A stretch of DNA of 64,000 nt from Pseudomonas sp. MRSN 12121. GTDB lineage: Bacteria > Pseudomonadota > Gammaproteobacteria > Pseudomonadales > Pseudomonadaceae. The stretch spans positions 5,975,388 through 6,039,387 of the forward strand of contig NZ_CP010892.1 of NCBI RefSeq assembly GCF_000931465.1. The letters run 5' to 3'. How positions within the stretch are numbered: position 1 is the stretch's first letter; each line of letters starts with the position of its first letter. Both the position numbers and the translations under genes were made by a program. Shown one piece after another: positions 9,328-18,214 of the stretch. Under the pieces are notes generated by a model. It was not told the origin of the DNA. It did not search any database and saw nothing but the letters and a program-made list of their open reading frames with translations.

Positions 9328-11394
9328 TTACGCATCCGGCAGGGCCTGGAACGGTGCTTCTTTATCCGTGCGCTCCTTTTTGCCCCAGGCGGAGATACCC
9401 ACCTTGAGCGCATAGAACAGGATGCTGAAGACCACCAGCAGGAACAGCACGGTCAGCGTGGCGTTGGTGTAGGCGTTGAAGATCACGTGCTGCATCTGTT
9501 CGATGCTCTTGGCCGGGGCCAGGACCTGGCCGCTGGCCAGGGCATCGCTGTACTTCTTGGCCAGGGCCAGGAAACCCACCGCCGGGCTCGGGTCGAACAG
9601 CTTGATCAGGCCCGCGGTGGTGGTGCAGATCAGCAGCCAGGCCGCCGGCAGCAGGGTCACCCAGATGTAGCGCTGGCGCTTCATCTTGATCAGTACCACG
9701 GTGCCGAGCATCAGCGCGATACCGGCCAGCATCTGGTTGGAGATGCCGAACAGCGGCCACAGGGTATTGATGCCACCCAGCGGATCGATCACGCCCTGGT
9801 ACAGCAGGTAGCCCCAGAGGGCCACGCAGCCGGCGGTGGCGATCAGGTTGGCGCTCCAGGATTCGGTGCGTTTCAGCGCCGGCACGAAGGAGCCCAGCAG
9901 GTCCTGCAGCATGAAGCGCCCGGCACGGGTGCCGGCGTCCACCGCGGTGAGGATGAACAGCGCCTCGAACAGGATCGCGAAGTGGTACCAGAAGGCCATG
10001 GTGTTTTCACCCGGCAGCACCGTGTGCAGGATCTGCGCGATCCCCACCGCCAGGGTCGGCGCGCCGCCGGCACGGGCCAGGATGGTGGTTTCACCGATGT
10101 CCTTGGCCACCGCCTGCAGGGCGTCCGGGGTAATGGTGAAGCCCCAGCTGCTGACGGTCTGCGCCACCGTGGCCACGTCGCCGCCGACGATCGCCGCCGG
10201 GCTGTTCATGGCGAAGTACACGCCCGGCTCGATCACCGAGGCGGCGACCATCGCCATGATGGCCACGAAGGACTCCATCAGCATGCCGCCGTAACCGATG
10301 TAGCGGGCGTTGGTTTCGTTATCCAGCAGCTTGGGCGTGGTCCCGGAGGAGATCAGCGCGTGGAAGCCGGACACCGCGCCACAGGCGATGGTGATGAACA
10401 GGAACGGGAACAGGCCGCCTTTCCATACCGGGCCGGTGCCGTCGGTGAACTGGGTCAGGGCCGGCATTTTCAGCTCGGGCATGGTGATCAGGATGCCGAT
10501 CGCCAGGGCGATGATGGTGCCGATCTTGAGGAAGGTCGACAGGTAGTCCCGCGGCGCCAGGATCAGCCATACCGGCAATACCGCGGCGACGAAGCCGTAG
10601 CCGATCAGCATCCAGGTGATCTGTACGCCGGTGAAGGTGAAGGCCTTGGCCCACACCGGGTCCGCGGCAATCTGCCCGCCCAGCCAGATCGAGCCCAGCA
10701 GCAGGAGCACGCCGATGATCGAGATCTCGCCGATGCGGCCCGGACGGATGTAGCGCATGTACACGCCCATGAACATCGCGATCGGGATGGTCGCCATCAC
10801 CGTGAAGATGCCCCATGGGCTCTCGGCCAGGGCCTTGACCACGATCAGCGCCAGCACCGCGAGGATGATGATCATGATCAGGAAGCAGCCGAACAGGGCG
10901 ATGGTCCCGGGGATGCGGCCCATTTCCTCGCGGACCATGTCGCCCAGGGAGCGGCCGTTGCGCCGGGTGGAGAGGAACAGGACCATGAAGTCCTGCACCG
11001 CCCCGGCCAGCACCACCCCGGCGATCAGCCACAGGGTGCCGGGCAGGTAGCCCATCTGCGCCGCCAGGACCGGGCCGACCAGGGGCCCTGCACCGGCAAT
11101 CGCCGCGAAGTGGTGACCGAAAAGAATGTGTTTGTTGGTCGGCACATAGTCCAGACCGTCGTTGTTGAGCACGGCGGGGGTGGCCCGGCGTGGGTCGAGC
11201 TGCATCACGTTGTTGGCGATGAACAGACTGTAGTAACGGTAGGCAACCAGATAGATGGCCACGGCAGCGACCACGATCCACAAGGCGTTGATCGCCTCGC
11301 CACGGCGCAATGCCACTACGCCAAGGGCGCACGCTCCCACAATTGCCAGCACCAGCCAGGGTAAGTGGCGTAGCGGGCTACTATTATTTTTCAT
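9328..11394 (-). CDS. btsT: CstA/BtsT-family pyruvate (carbon starvation) transporter
   Basis: 688-residue polytopic inner-membrane transporter of the CstA family, the usual length. It carries the conserved NNDGLDYVPTNKHILFGHHFAAIAGAGPLVGP region (shown here in parts: HILFGHHFAAIAGAGP). E. coli members BtsT and CstA import pyruvate. The start MKNNSSPLRH at 11394 is chosen over an upstream extension lacking membrane character. With yjiX and yjiA it forms one minus-strand operon. The upstream region has several short dyads (11461-11518) that may be regulator sites. PAO1 calls the syntenic gene cstA. Confidence 0.9.
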   Translation of the reverse strand: MKNNSSPLRHLPWLVLAIVGACALGVVALRRGEAINALWIVVAAVAIYLVAYRYYSLFIANNVMQLDPRRATPAVLNNDGLDYVPTNKHILFGHHFAAIAGAGPLVGPVLAAQMGYLPGTLWLIAGVVLAGAVQDFMVLFLSTRRNGRSLGDMVREEMGRIPGTIALFGCFLIMIIILAVLALIVVKALAESPWGIFTVMATIPIAMFMGVYMRYIRPGRIGEISIIGVLLLLGSIWLGGQIAADPVWAKAFTFTGVQITWMLIGYGFVAAVLPVWLILAPRDYLSTFLKIGTIIALAIGILITMPELKMPALTQFTDGTGPVWKGGLFPFLFITIACGAVSGFHALISSGTTPKLLDNETNARYIGYGGMLMESFVAIMAMVAASVIEPGVYFAMNSPAAIVGGDVATVAQTVSSWGFTITPDALQAVAKDIGETTILARAGGAPTLAVGIAQILHTVLPGENTMAFWYHFAILFEALFILTAVDAGTRAGRFMLQDLLGSFVPALKRTESWSANLIATAGCVALWGYLLYQGVIDPLGGINTLWPLFGISNQMLAGIALMLGTVVLIKMKRQRYIWVTLLPAAWLLICTTTAGLIKLFDPSPAVGFLALAKKYSDALASGQVLAPAKSIEQMQHVIFNAYTNATLTVLFLLVVFSILFYALKVGISAWGKKERTDKEAPFQALPDA

Positions 11395-11460
11395 TTTATT
11401 ATTCCAGCCAGGGTGGACAAGAAAGACAGCCTCCCGGAGTTTAGCGCTACTGGCCCCAAA

Positions 11461-11518
11461 GACCACCCCCCTCATTGGTCTAGGACTGCGCTTTTCAGTC
11501 TTGTCCTAATCCTGCCTG
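11461..11518. promoter_or_regulatory. Clustered dyads upstream of btsT
   Basis: Three dyads lie 67-124 bp before the btsT start: GACCA/TGGTC (11461-11465, 11476-11480), TAGGAC/GTCCTA (11481-11486, 11513-11518) and, nested inside the latter, GACTG/CAGTC (11484-11488, 11496-11500). Together they look like overlapping operators or a structured leader; no known consensus is matched. Confidence 0.35.
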
Positions 11519-11632
11519 CGGCAGCGCCGTCGAGCCTGGAACGACGCCTGGCCCACCCGCCACGACTGTCGCGACGAGGACGAACCCGGGCCTGCGGGTC
11601 TATAGTCTCTTCACCACGCAGAGGGGCTGCTC

Positions 11633-12001
11633 ATGAGCGAACACCATTCCGATCGTCGCCGTTTCAAACGCATCGCCTTCGATGCCCGTACCGAACTGAG
11701 CCAGGGCCCTGATCGCTGGTCCGTGCAATTGCTGGACCTCTCCCTCAAGGGCCTGCTGATCCAGCGCCCCGAACCCTGGCTGGGCGATGACAGCCAGCCG
11801 TTCGAGGCCGATATCCATTTGAGCGCCGACGCCGAAGTGCGCATGGACGTGCAACTGGTGCACGACGAACGCGGCCAGCTGGGCTTCGTCTGCCTGCACA
11901 TCGACCTGGAATCCATCGAGCACCTGCGCCGGTTGATCGAACTCAACCTCGCCGACCCGCAGGAGCTGGAGCGCGAGCTGGGGGCGCTGATCGAGGTCTG
12001 A
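11633..12001 (+). CDS. mapZ: PilZ-domain c-di-GMP receptor (MapZ-like)
   Basis: 122-residue single PilZ domain. The c-di-GMP binding signature is present: DRRRFKR (RxxxR) at the N-terminus and DLSLKG (D/NxSxxG) near residue 34. The syntenic PAO1 protein PA4608 (MapZ) binds c-di-GMP and inhibits the chemotaxis methyltransferase CheR1, altering flagellar switching. The ATG has GAGGGG upstream. It is the second c-di-GMP gene of the window, after the MorA-like enzyme. Identity with MapZ rests on family and gene order. Confidence 0.88.
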   Translation: MSEHHSDRRRFKRIAFDARTELSQGPDRWSVQLLDLSLKGLLIQRPEPWLGDDSQPFEADIHLSADAEVRMDVQLVHDERGQLGFVCLHIDLESIEHLRRLIELNLADPQELERELGALIEV

Positions 12002-12017
12002 GCGCCTCTCTTGCCGC

Positions 12018-12758
12018 TCAGGGAAATACCGAGACCTCGGGGAATTCGTCTTCCGCATCCCAGTAACCGGGCTGCTGCCGGCTGGTAGCGGCCCACCGCC
12101 CATCCACCCAGCGATAAGTGCGATAGGTCGTCACGAAATCGTCCCCTTCGTCGGCGGGCGCCGAAGACACCTGGGCGATCGACTCGGTGGCGCCCGGCGC
12201 CGGCGCCATGACCTGCCAGGCCGCCTTGCCGGTCTGGGCCATGGTCAACGGGCGCTGCTTTCCCTGTTCGTCGCGATACGGCATCGGTTCCAGGCGGCTT
12301 CGGGTCGGCGCCAGGATTTGCGTGGCCGGGCCACTGTAGGTGCCCATGGGCGCCGTCTGATCGACGGTGAGGAAAAACACCGGGAATGGCAGGCCGCCAA
12401 GCGGTGCCTTTTCCACCTTCGCCAGCGGATAGCCGAGGGCCTCCTCGGCGAGGATCTCGCCCACCGCCGACACCAACCGGACCCGCGCCTCCAGCCGTGG
12501 CTGTAGCTCGCTGTCCGTCGATTCGTCGAAGGTTTCTTCGTCCAGGCCGTTGCCCCAGCTCTGTGCGTGCAACTGCGCGGTGATACGTCGGTCCTCCAGC
12601 ACCTCGAGCACCGTACCGTCGCCGACCAGCAGTTCCTGGGCGATCCGGTAACCCTGCGGCGCATCCTCCTGGCTGGCGGCCTGGCCGCTGTTCCACGACA
12701 ACGCGCCCGACAACAACGCCATACCGAGGGCAACGCGCCCCGCTCCTCTCATCCGCAT
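12018..12758 (-). CDS. Conserved exported hypothetical protein
   Basis: 246 residues with a clear signal peptide (hydrophobic GRVALGMALLSGALSW, cleavage probably after GQA). The mature part is acidic, without membrane spans or a motif I recognise. Several ATGs compete; MRMRGAGRV at 12758 is chosen because AAGGA lies eight bases before it, while the earliest start at 12797 would overlap radA. It follows radA closely on the same strand and probably shares its transcript. It appears to be a Pseudomonas-specific periplasmic protein of unknown function. Confidence 0.7.
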   Translation of the reverse strand: MRMRGAGRVALGMALLSGALSWNSGQAASQEDAPQGYRIAQELLVGDGTVLEVLEDRRITAQLHAQSWGNGLDEETFDESTDSELQPRLEARVRLVSAVGEILAEEALGYPLAKVEKAPLGGLPFPVFFLTVDQTAPMGTYSGPATQILAPTRSRLEPMPYRDEQGKQRPLTMAQTGKAAWQVMAPAPGATESIAQVSSAPADEGDDFVTTYRTYRWVDGRWAATSRQQPGYWDAEDEFPEVSVFP

Positions 12759-12780
12759 CAACGGCATCCTTTGCATAGGG

Positions 12781-14148
12781 TTATTCGAACAACGCATCCA
12801 GCGCCTGTTCCAGACGGTTTACCGCAATGATCCGCAGGCCCTGCGGCGGCTCTTTCGGGGCATTGCCCTTGGGCACGATGGCCCGCTTGAAGCCATGCTT
12901 GGCCGCTTCCTTGAGACGCTCCTGGCCACTTGGCACCGGACGCACCTCGCCGGACAGGCCGACTTCGCCGAACACCAACAGGTCATGGGGCAAGGGCCGG
13001 TTGCGCAGGCTGGACATTACCGCCGCCATCAAGGCCAGGTCGGATGCGGTTTCCAGCACCTTGACCCCACCGACCACGTTGAGAAACACATCCTGGTCGT
13101 GAGTCGGGATGCCGCCATGGCGGTGCAGGACGGCCAACAGCATCGACAGGCGATTCTGGTCCAGGCCCAGGGTGACCCGCCGCGGATTGGCCAGATGGCT
13201 GTCGTCCACCAGCGCCTGGACCTCCACCAGCATCGGCCGGGTGCCTTCCCAGGTGGCCATGACCACACTGCCCGGCACCTCTTCCTGGGCGCGGGTAAGG
13301 AAAATCGCCGAAGGGTTGGAAACTTCCTTCAGGCCGCGATCGGTCATGCCGAACACGCCCAGTTCGTTGACCGCGCCAAAACGGTTCTTCACCGCCCGCA
13401 GCAGGCGCAGGCGGCCATCGGATTCGCCTTCGAAATACAGCACGGTGTCGACCATGTGCTCGAGGACGCGCGGCCCGGCCAGCGCCCCCTCCTTGGTCAC
13501 GTGGCCTACCAGGAAGATCGCCGTGCCACTCTGCTTGGCATAGCGCACCAGCAGCGCCGCGCTCTCACGCACTTGCGAGACGCCGCCCGGGGCCGATTGC
13601 AGTTGCTCGGTAAAGATGGTCTGGATGGAGTCGATCACCATGACCTTGGGCTTCTCCAGCCGGGCCGTGGCGATGATGGTCTCGATGCAGGTTTCGGTCA
13701 TCACCCGCAGTTGGTCCTGGGGCAGGCCCAGGCGGCGGGCGCGCATCGCCACCTGTTGCTGCGATTCCTCGCCGGTGACGTAGAGCGCCGGCATGCGGGT
13801 GGCGATGTTGCACAAGGTCTGCAACAGGATGGTCGACTTGCCGATCCCCGGATCGCCGCCGATCAGCACCACCGAACCGTCCACCAGGCCACCGCCAAGC
13901 ACCCGGTCCAACTCGCCGGAAGCGGTGGAAAAGCGCGGAATCTCTTCGACGCTGACCTCGGCCAGAGTCTTGATCTGCGCCTGCTGGCCCGCCCAGCCGG
14001 TGCGACCGCTGGGAGCCGCGGCGCCGCCGCTTTCCACCATGGTTTCGGTCAGGGTGTTCCAGGCTCCGCATTCACCGCACTGGCCAGCCCATTTGGGAAA
14101 GGTTGCGCCGCACTCGGTGCAGCCGTACATGCGCTTGGCCTTGGCCAT
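12781..14148 (-). CDS. radA: DNA repair protein RadA (Sms)
   Basis: 455-residue ATPase that promotes branch migration of recombination intermediates. Domains in order: C4 zinc finger (CTECGATFPKWAGQCGECGAW, split as CTEC and CGEC), RecA-like ATPase with Walker A GGDPGIGKST, the RadA-specific KNRFG motif, and a C-terminal Lon-protease-like domain (VFLNVVGGVKV, GEVGLSGEVRPV). The start MAKAKRMYGC matches the family N-terminus; the frame extends five codons further without a better ribosome site. Confidence 0.97.
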   Translation of the reverse strand: MAKAKRMYGCTECGATFPKWAGQCGECGAWNTLTETMVESGGAAAPSGRTGWAGQQAQIKTLAEVSVEEIPRFSTASGELDRVLGGGLVDGSVVLIGGDPGIGKSTILLQTLCNIATRMPALYVTGEESQQQVAMRARRLGLPQDQLRVMTETCIETIIATARLEKPKVMVIDSIQTIFTEQLQSAPGGVSQVRESAALLVRYAKQSGTAIFLVGHVTKEGALAGPRVLEHMVDTVLYFEGESDGRLRLLRAVKNRFGAVNELGVFGMTDRGLKEVSNPSAIFLTRAQEEVPGSVVMATWEGTRPMLVEVQALVDDSHLANPRRVTLGLDQNRLSMLLAVLHRHGGIPTHDQDVFLNVVGGVKVLETASDLALMAAVMSSLRNRPLPHDLLVFGEVGLSGEVRPVPSGQERLKEAAKHGFKRAIVPKGNAPKEPPQGLRIIAVNRLEQALDALFE

Positions 14149-14193
14149 CTGAACCCCCGGCAAAAACCGCGATGATAGCTCAGCTGGAGCGGA

Positions 14194-14742
14194 TCAGCGC
14201 GGCGCCGCCGTACGGATTTCACCGCTGGCCAGACGCGCGGCGCTGTTGCCCAGCGGGTCCTCGGCCTGCAAGTCGGCGCCCTTGCTGGCCAGCGCATCGA
14301 GCAGCTCCACCCGCTTGAACAGGCCCGCATACATCGCCGCCGTCTGGCCGGCGCCATTGCGCTGGTCGGGGTTGCAATCGGTGGCCAGCAAGCGCCGGGC
14401 GATCGCCACTTCGCCCTTGAAGATCGCGCCCATCAACGCCGTGTTGCCTTTTTTATCCTGGGCACAGGCATCGGCGCCCGCGGCCAGCAAGCGTTCCACC
14501 GCCGGCCCCTGGCCGTGGTACGCGGCGAGGATCAGTGCGGTATAGCCCTTGTCATCCCGGGTATCGAGGGCGTACCCGGCCTCGATGAAGGTATCGAGCA
14601 TCGCGACATCGCCGCGCCGGGCGGCGTCGAAGTAGTAATCCTGTAGTTGGGCCTTGACCGCCGCCGGGTCCGTGGGGACCGCTTGCTCCGCATAAACGCC
14701 CAGAGAGCAGGCGGCCAGCAGTAACGAAATGAACAGGCGCAT
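14194..14742 (-). CDS. ankB: Exported ankyrin-repeat protein (AnkB-like)
   Basis: 182 residues: a signal peptide (MRLFISLLLAACSLGVYA) and then four to five ankyrin repeats (for example DDKGYTALILAAYHGQ, DKKGNTALMGAIFKGE, GAGQTAAMYAGLFKR). It is probably periplasmic. GGGAG precedes the ATG. It lies directly downstream of katB in the same orientation, with only a REPIN between. In P. aeruginosa AnkB is needed for full KatB catalase activity, and the same pairing here suggests that role. Confidence 0.9.
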   Translation of the reverse strand: MRLFISLLLAACSLGVYAEQAVPTDPAAVKAQLQDYYFDAARRGDVAMLDTFIEAGYALDTRDDKGYTALILAAYHGQGPAVERLLAAGADACAQDKKGNTALMGAIFKGEVAIARRLLATDCNPDQRNGAGQTAAMYAGLFKRVELLDALASKGADLQAEDPLGNSAARLASGEIRTAAPR

Positions 14743-14768
14743 GGTGCGACTCCCTTTGTCTCAATAGC

Positions 14769-14879
14769 TGTAGGAGCGAGGCTTGCCCGCGATGACTCTG
14801 GCCCGGGTGACAGAGATTCCAGGTAGAACCGGCAGTGGGGCCGCTGCGCGGCCCATCGCGGGCAAGCCTCGCTCCTACA
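14769..14879. repeat. REPIN (GCGAGGCTTGCCCGC type)
   Basis: REP arm 14769-14793 (TGTAGGAGCGAGGCTTGCCC...) and its near-perfect reverse complement at 14855-14879, flanking about 60 bases. It is placed between katB and ankB, so it forms a hairpin within their transcript. Confidence 0.92.
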
Positions 14880-14920
14880 AAGAAGGATGCGTCACGCCTG
14901 AGGCGTGACGCGGGTTGGGG

Positions 14921-16462
14921 TCAATCCGAGAGCTTGGCGGCCAGGGCCTTGACCCGGGCCAGGTCGCCCTTGGCTACCTTGGTCACGCCAGTGCCGTACT
15001 CAGGGTCGGCCTTGTAGAGGAACGACAGCATGATGTGCTTGCTCTCGTCATCGGTGGTCGCCAGCGAGCCGCCGAAACTCTCGATCAGGTCCTGGCGCTC
15101 CTTCTGGCTGAACGAGCGATACAGGTCGCCGGCCTGCTTGAAGTTCTGCTCGCGCTGGATCTTCGCCTGCTGGGTGCTGCCGGACAGCGCCAACTGGCTA
15201 TAGCGTGCGCTTTGCGGCTCCTCGCGCGGCATCAGGCGGCTCGGCTGGTAGTTCACGCCGGTGCTGGTGTTGCCGCTGTTCATCGCGCCGTCCTGGTTGC
15301 CATTGTTCACCGCGACTTTCGGCGCGTTGATCGGCAACTGCAGGGCGTTGGCGCCTACGCGGTACATCTGGGTATCGGCATAGGAAAACACCCGGCCTTG
15401 CAGCAGGCGGTCTTCCGACGGCTCGATACCCGGCACCAGGTTGGCCGGCGCCATGGCGACCTGTTCGGTTTCCTGGAACACGTTGCCCGGGTTGCGGTTG
15501 AGCACCATCTGCCCGACCTTGCGCTCAGGCACGCCTGGCCAGATCTTGGTGGCATCCAGCGGGTCGAAGTCGAACTTGGCCAGGTCCTGGGGTTTCAGTA
15601 CCTGGACATACAGGTCCCATTTCGGGAAGTCGCCCTTGTTGATATGCGTGACCAGGTCATTGGTCATATGGCTGTAGTCACGTCCCTGCACTTCGACCAC
15701 TTGTTTGGGGTCGAGGTTGTTGATGCCCTGCAGGCTCTTCCAGTGAAACTTCACGTAATGCACTTCGCCCTTGGCGTTGACCAACTTGTAGGCGTGCACG
15801 CCATTACCGTCCATTTCCCGGTAACTGGCCGGAGTACCCGAGTTGGAATAAAGCTCGGTCAGGGTCCGGGTCGCTTCCGGAACATGGGAGAAGAAATCGA
15901 AACGACGGGAATCGTCGTCCAGATTGGTACGCGGGTCGGGTTTGAATGCATGGACCATGTCCGGAAACTTGATCGCATCGCGAATAAAGAAAGTCGGGAA
16001 GTTGTTGCCGACCAGGTCCCAGTTACCTTCCGCGGTATAGAACTTGGTGGCGAAACCACGCGGATCGCGCAGGGTTTCCGGGGAATGGTTGCCATGCACG
16101 ACCGCGGAAAAACGCACGAATACCGGGGTCACTTCACCCGCGGCGAAGACCTTGGCCTTGGTCAGGTCGCTGAGGCTGTCGGTCACGGTGAACGAACCAT
16201 GGGCGCCGGTCCCGCGGGCATGCACCACACGCTCTGGAATGCGCTCGCGGTCGAAGCGCTGGAGCTTCTGGATCAACTGCACGTCCTGTAGCAGGACCGG
16301 TCCGGTGGCGCCCGCCGTCTGCGAATTCTGGTTGTCGCCCACCGCGGCACCGTTATCGCGGGTCAGAGTGGCGGCCTGTACGGAAAGAGAAAGCATACTG
16401 GCGGCGAGTACGCCCAATACGCGTCGTTGGGAAAGAGTCCCAAGGCCAATGATCATGGTCAT
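14921..16462 (-). CDS. katB: Periplasmic clade-type catalase KatB
   Basis: 513-residue haem catalase that disproportionates hydrogen peroxide. A signal peptide (RRVLGVLAASMLSLSVQA) exports it. The distal haem histidine lies in VVHARGTGAHGSF, the asparagine in DLVGNNFPTFF, and the proximal haem tyrosine in RVFSYADTQMYRVG. Length and the RFSAVVHGNHSPET block fit KatB-type small-subunit catalases. It is followed by ankB. The 287-base upstream region to mscL should hold the peroxide-responsive promoter, but I see no convincing OxyR site. Confidence 0.95.
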   Translation of the reverse strand: MTMIIGLGTLSQRRVLGVLAASMLSLSVQAATLTRDNGAAVGDNQNSQTAGATGPVLLQDVQLIQKLQRFDRERIPERVVHARGTGAHGSFTVTDSLSDLTKAKVFAAGEVTPVFVRFSAVVHGNHSPETLRDPRGFATKFYTAEGNWDLVGNNFPTFFIRDAIKFPDMVHAFKPDPRTNLDDDSRRFDFFSHVPEATRTLTELYSNSGTPASYREMDGNGVHAYKLVNAKGEVHYVKFHWKSLQGINNLDPKQVVEVQGRDYSHMTNDLVTHINKGDFPKWDLYVQVLKPQDLAKFDFDPLDATKIWPGVPERKVGQMVLNRNPGNVFQETEQVAMAPANLVPGIEPSEDRLLQGRVFSYADTQMYRVGANALQLPINAPKVAVNNGNQDGAMNSGNTSTGVNYQPSRLMPREEPQSARYSQLALSGSTQQAKIQREQNFKQAGDLYRSFSQKERQDLIESFGGSLATTDDESKHIMLSFLYKADPEYGTGVTKVAKGDLARVKALAAKLSD

Positions 16463-16749
16463 GTTTTATTCCTCTGGTTTTATATCGAACGCATCCAGGT
16501 GCGTCGATCAGAGGCTAGTGACCAAATAGTCGAAATATAAATAGAAAGGTCGCAACAGTCCGATTGAGAAAATATGCTGGCCCAACAGGAGAAGTCCGGG
16601 TATTTCGCGCGCGATTGATGGCACTTTGTAAACTATTGGCCGTCAACTGGGTCGATAACAGCGAACGCCGTAAGCAGTTGTGTCGAGCAAGATGCGTTTT
16701 GCTGAATTACACTGCGTTCACCAACCTCATCTGTATCAAGGAATAACCT
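16463..16749. other. Divergent intergenic region katB / mscL
   Basis: 287 bases holding both promoters. A 60-codon open frame at 16564-16746 has no homology I recognise and no ribosome site. AAGGA at 16738 serves mscL. No terminator or repeat was seen. Confidence 0.5.
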
Positions 16750-17163
16750 ATGGGCGTGCTAAGTGAGTTCAAGGCCTTCGCGGTCAAAGGTAATGTGGTC
16801 GACATGGCCGTCGGTATTATCATCGGCGCCGCATTCGGCAAGATCGTTTCGTCGTTCGTCGGCGATGTGGTGATGCCGCCAATCGGCTTGCTGATCGGTG
16901 GGGTGGATTTCAGTGACCTGGCGATCACGCTCAAGGCTGCTGTCGGCGATACCCCGGCCGTGGTACTGGCCTACGGCAAGTTCATCCAGAGCATGATCGA
17001 CTTCATCATCGTGGCCTTCGCCATCTTCATGGGCGTGAAGGCGATCAACCGTCTGAAGCGCGAAGAAGCCGTGGCGCCAACCCTGCCGCCGGTTCCGACC
17101 AAGGAAGAAGAGCTGCTGGGCGAGATCCGTGACCTGCTCAAGGCGCAGAACAACAAGCCCTGA
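16750..17163 (+). CDS. mscL: Large-conductance mechanosensitive channel
   Basis: 137-residue inner-membrane channel that opens under hypo-osmotic stress to release solutes. It has the conserved N-terminus (EFKAFAVKGNVVDMAVGIIIGAAFGKIV, shown in part), TM1 rich in glycine and alanine, a periplasmic loop, TM2 (FIIVAFAIFMGVKAIN), and a charged C-terminal helix (KEEELLGEIRDLL). Normal length. AAGGA lies before the ATG and a bidirectional terminator follows. Confidence 0.97.
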   Translation: MGVLSEFKAFAVKGNVVDMAVGIIIGAAFGKIVSSFVGDVVMPPIGLLIGGVDFSDLAITLKAAVGDTPAVVLAYGKFIQSMIDFIIVAFAIFMGVKAINRLKREEAVAPTLPPVPTKEEELLGEIRDLLKAQNNKP

Positions 17164-17179
17164 GGCTACCGCCGCAAAC

Positions 17180-17211
17180 AAAAAAGGCGCCCCTTGCAGG
17201 GCGCCTTTTTT
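17180..17211. terminator. Bidirectional terminator mscL / fpr
   Basis: GGCGCCC (17186-17192) and GGGCGCC (17199-17205) flanked by an A-run on the left and six T residues on the right (17206-17211), between convergent genes. Confidence 0.88.
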
Positions 17212-17212
17212 G

Positions 17213-17989
17213 TTACCAGTAGTTCTCCACCGCCACCTGCCCGGGCCGCCGGGTAAGGCTCAGGTGCATGTCCCGCTGCTTGAGCAGGGCGCGGGTGTCG
17301 TCGATCATCTGCGGGTTGCCGCAGAGCATCACCCGCGAATGCTCGGCCGTCAGCGGCACGCCGGCGACGCGCTCCAGTTCACCGTTTTCGATCAGGTGGG
17401 TGATTCGCCCGTTGAGGCTGCCCGGATGCTGCTCGCGGGTCACGGTGGTGATGACTTGCAGCTTGTGGGCGACTTCCGCCAGGTAGTCGCGCTGCTTGAG
17501 CTGCGCCAGCAATGACTGATAAGCCAGCTCCCTGGCCTCGCGCACGCTGTAGACCAGGATGATCCGCTCGAATTTTTCCCAGACTTCGAAGTCCTGGAGG
17601 ATCGAGACAAATGGCGCGATCCCGGTCCCGGTGGACAGCAGCCAGAGGTCACGGCCATCGACGAAGCGGTCCAGGGTCAGGTAGCCGAACGCCTGCCGGT
17701 CCACCAGCAGGGTATCGCCCTCCTCCAGCCGGCTCAGCTCGCTGGTGAACTCGCCGCCAGGCACGACGATCGAGAAGAATTCGAGAAATTCGTCGAAGGG
17801 CGAAGACACCATGGAATACGCGCGCCACACCGTGCTGCCGTCGGCCTTGGTCACCCCCAGGCGGGCGAATTGCCCGGCGCGGAAGCGAAAACCCGCATCC
17901 CGCGTGGCGCGCAAGGTAAACAGGCTGGGGGTCAGGGGCTGGACGTCGAGCAAGGTCTGGCGCGTGTATTTTTCTGCACTGGCAGTCAT
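17213..17989 (-). CDS. fpr: Ferredoxin/flavodoxin-NADP(+) reductase
   Basis: 258-residue FAD enzyme that passes electrons between NADPH and ferredoxin. It shows the FAD-binding RAYSMVSSP motif, the NADP-binding GTGIAPF block, and the bacterial class I ending VAVENYW. The start MTASAEKY is chosen: a much longer upstream frame is only an antisense shadow of the next gene. In Pseudomonas fpr is induced by oxidative stress through the LysR regulator FinR; its place near katB agrees with a redox-defence neighbourhood. Confidence 0.95.
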   Translation of the reverse strand: MTASAEKYTRQTLLDVQPLTPSLFTLRATRDAGFRFRAGQFARLGVTKADGSTVWRAYSMVSSPFDEFLEFFSIVVPGGEFTSELSRLEEGDTLLVDRQAFGYLTLDRFVDGRDLWLLSTGTGIAPFVSILQDFEVWEKFERIILVYSVREARELAYQSLLAQLKQRDYLAEVAHKLQVITTVTREQHPGSLNGRITHLIENGELERVAGVPLTAEHSRVMLCGNPQMIDDTRALLKQRDMHLSLTRRPGQVAVENYW

Positions 17990-18214
17990 GGCAGGCTCCA
18001 ATAAGCGAATGTCCCTAGTGTCCCGCAAAGCGCGCGGCAGAAACACCGGTGGTTTGTAATGGCATAGAGCACGGGCAATCGAACGCGAAAAAACGTACCA
18101 TTGGCCACCCTTCGAGCAGTGGATTTGCGCGGTCCGTGCGCCCCTGCCCGAGGCGCCCGCCGCTTCGCCCCTCCCCGCCGGCGGGACGTTCACCGATGAC
18201 CAAGAGTGTGCCCC

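Noticed and set aside
16501..16555. OxyR binding site before katB
   Set aside because: CTAG, ATAG and ATAA quartets occur at 11-bp steps (16515, 16526, 16537), but the full ATAG-N7-CTAT-N7-ATAG-N7-CTAT pattern is not met.
16564..16746. 60-codon open frame upstream of mscL
   Set aside because: No ribosome site, no family resemblance, lies in the divergent promoter region.
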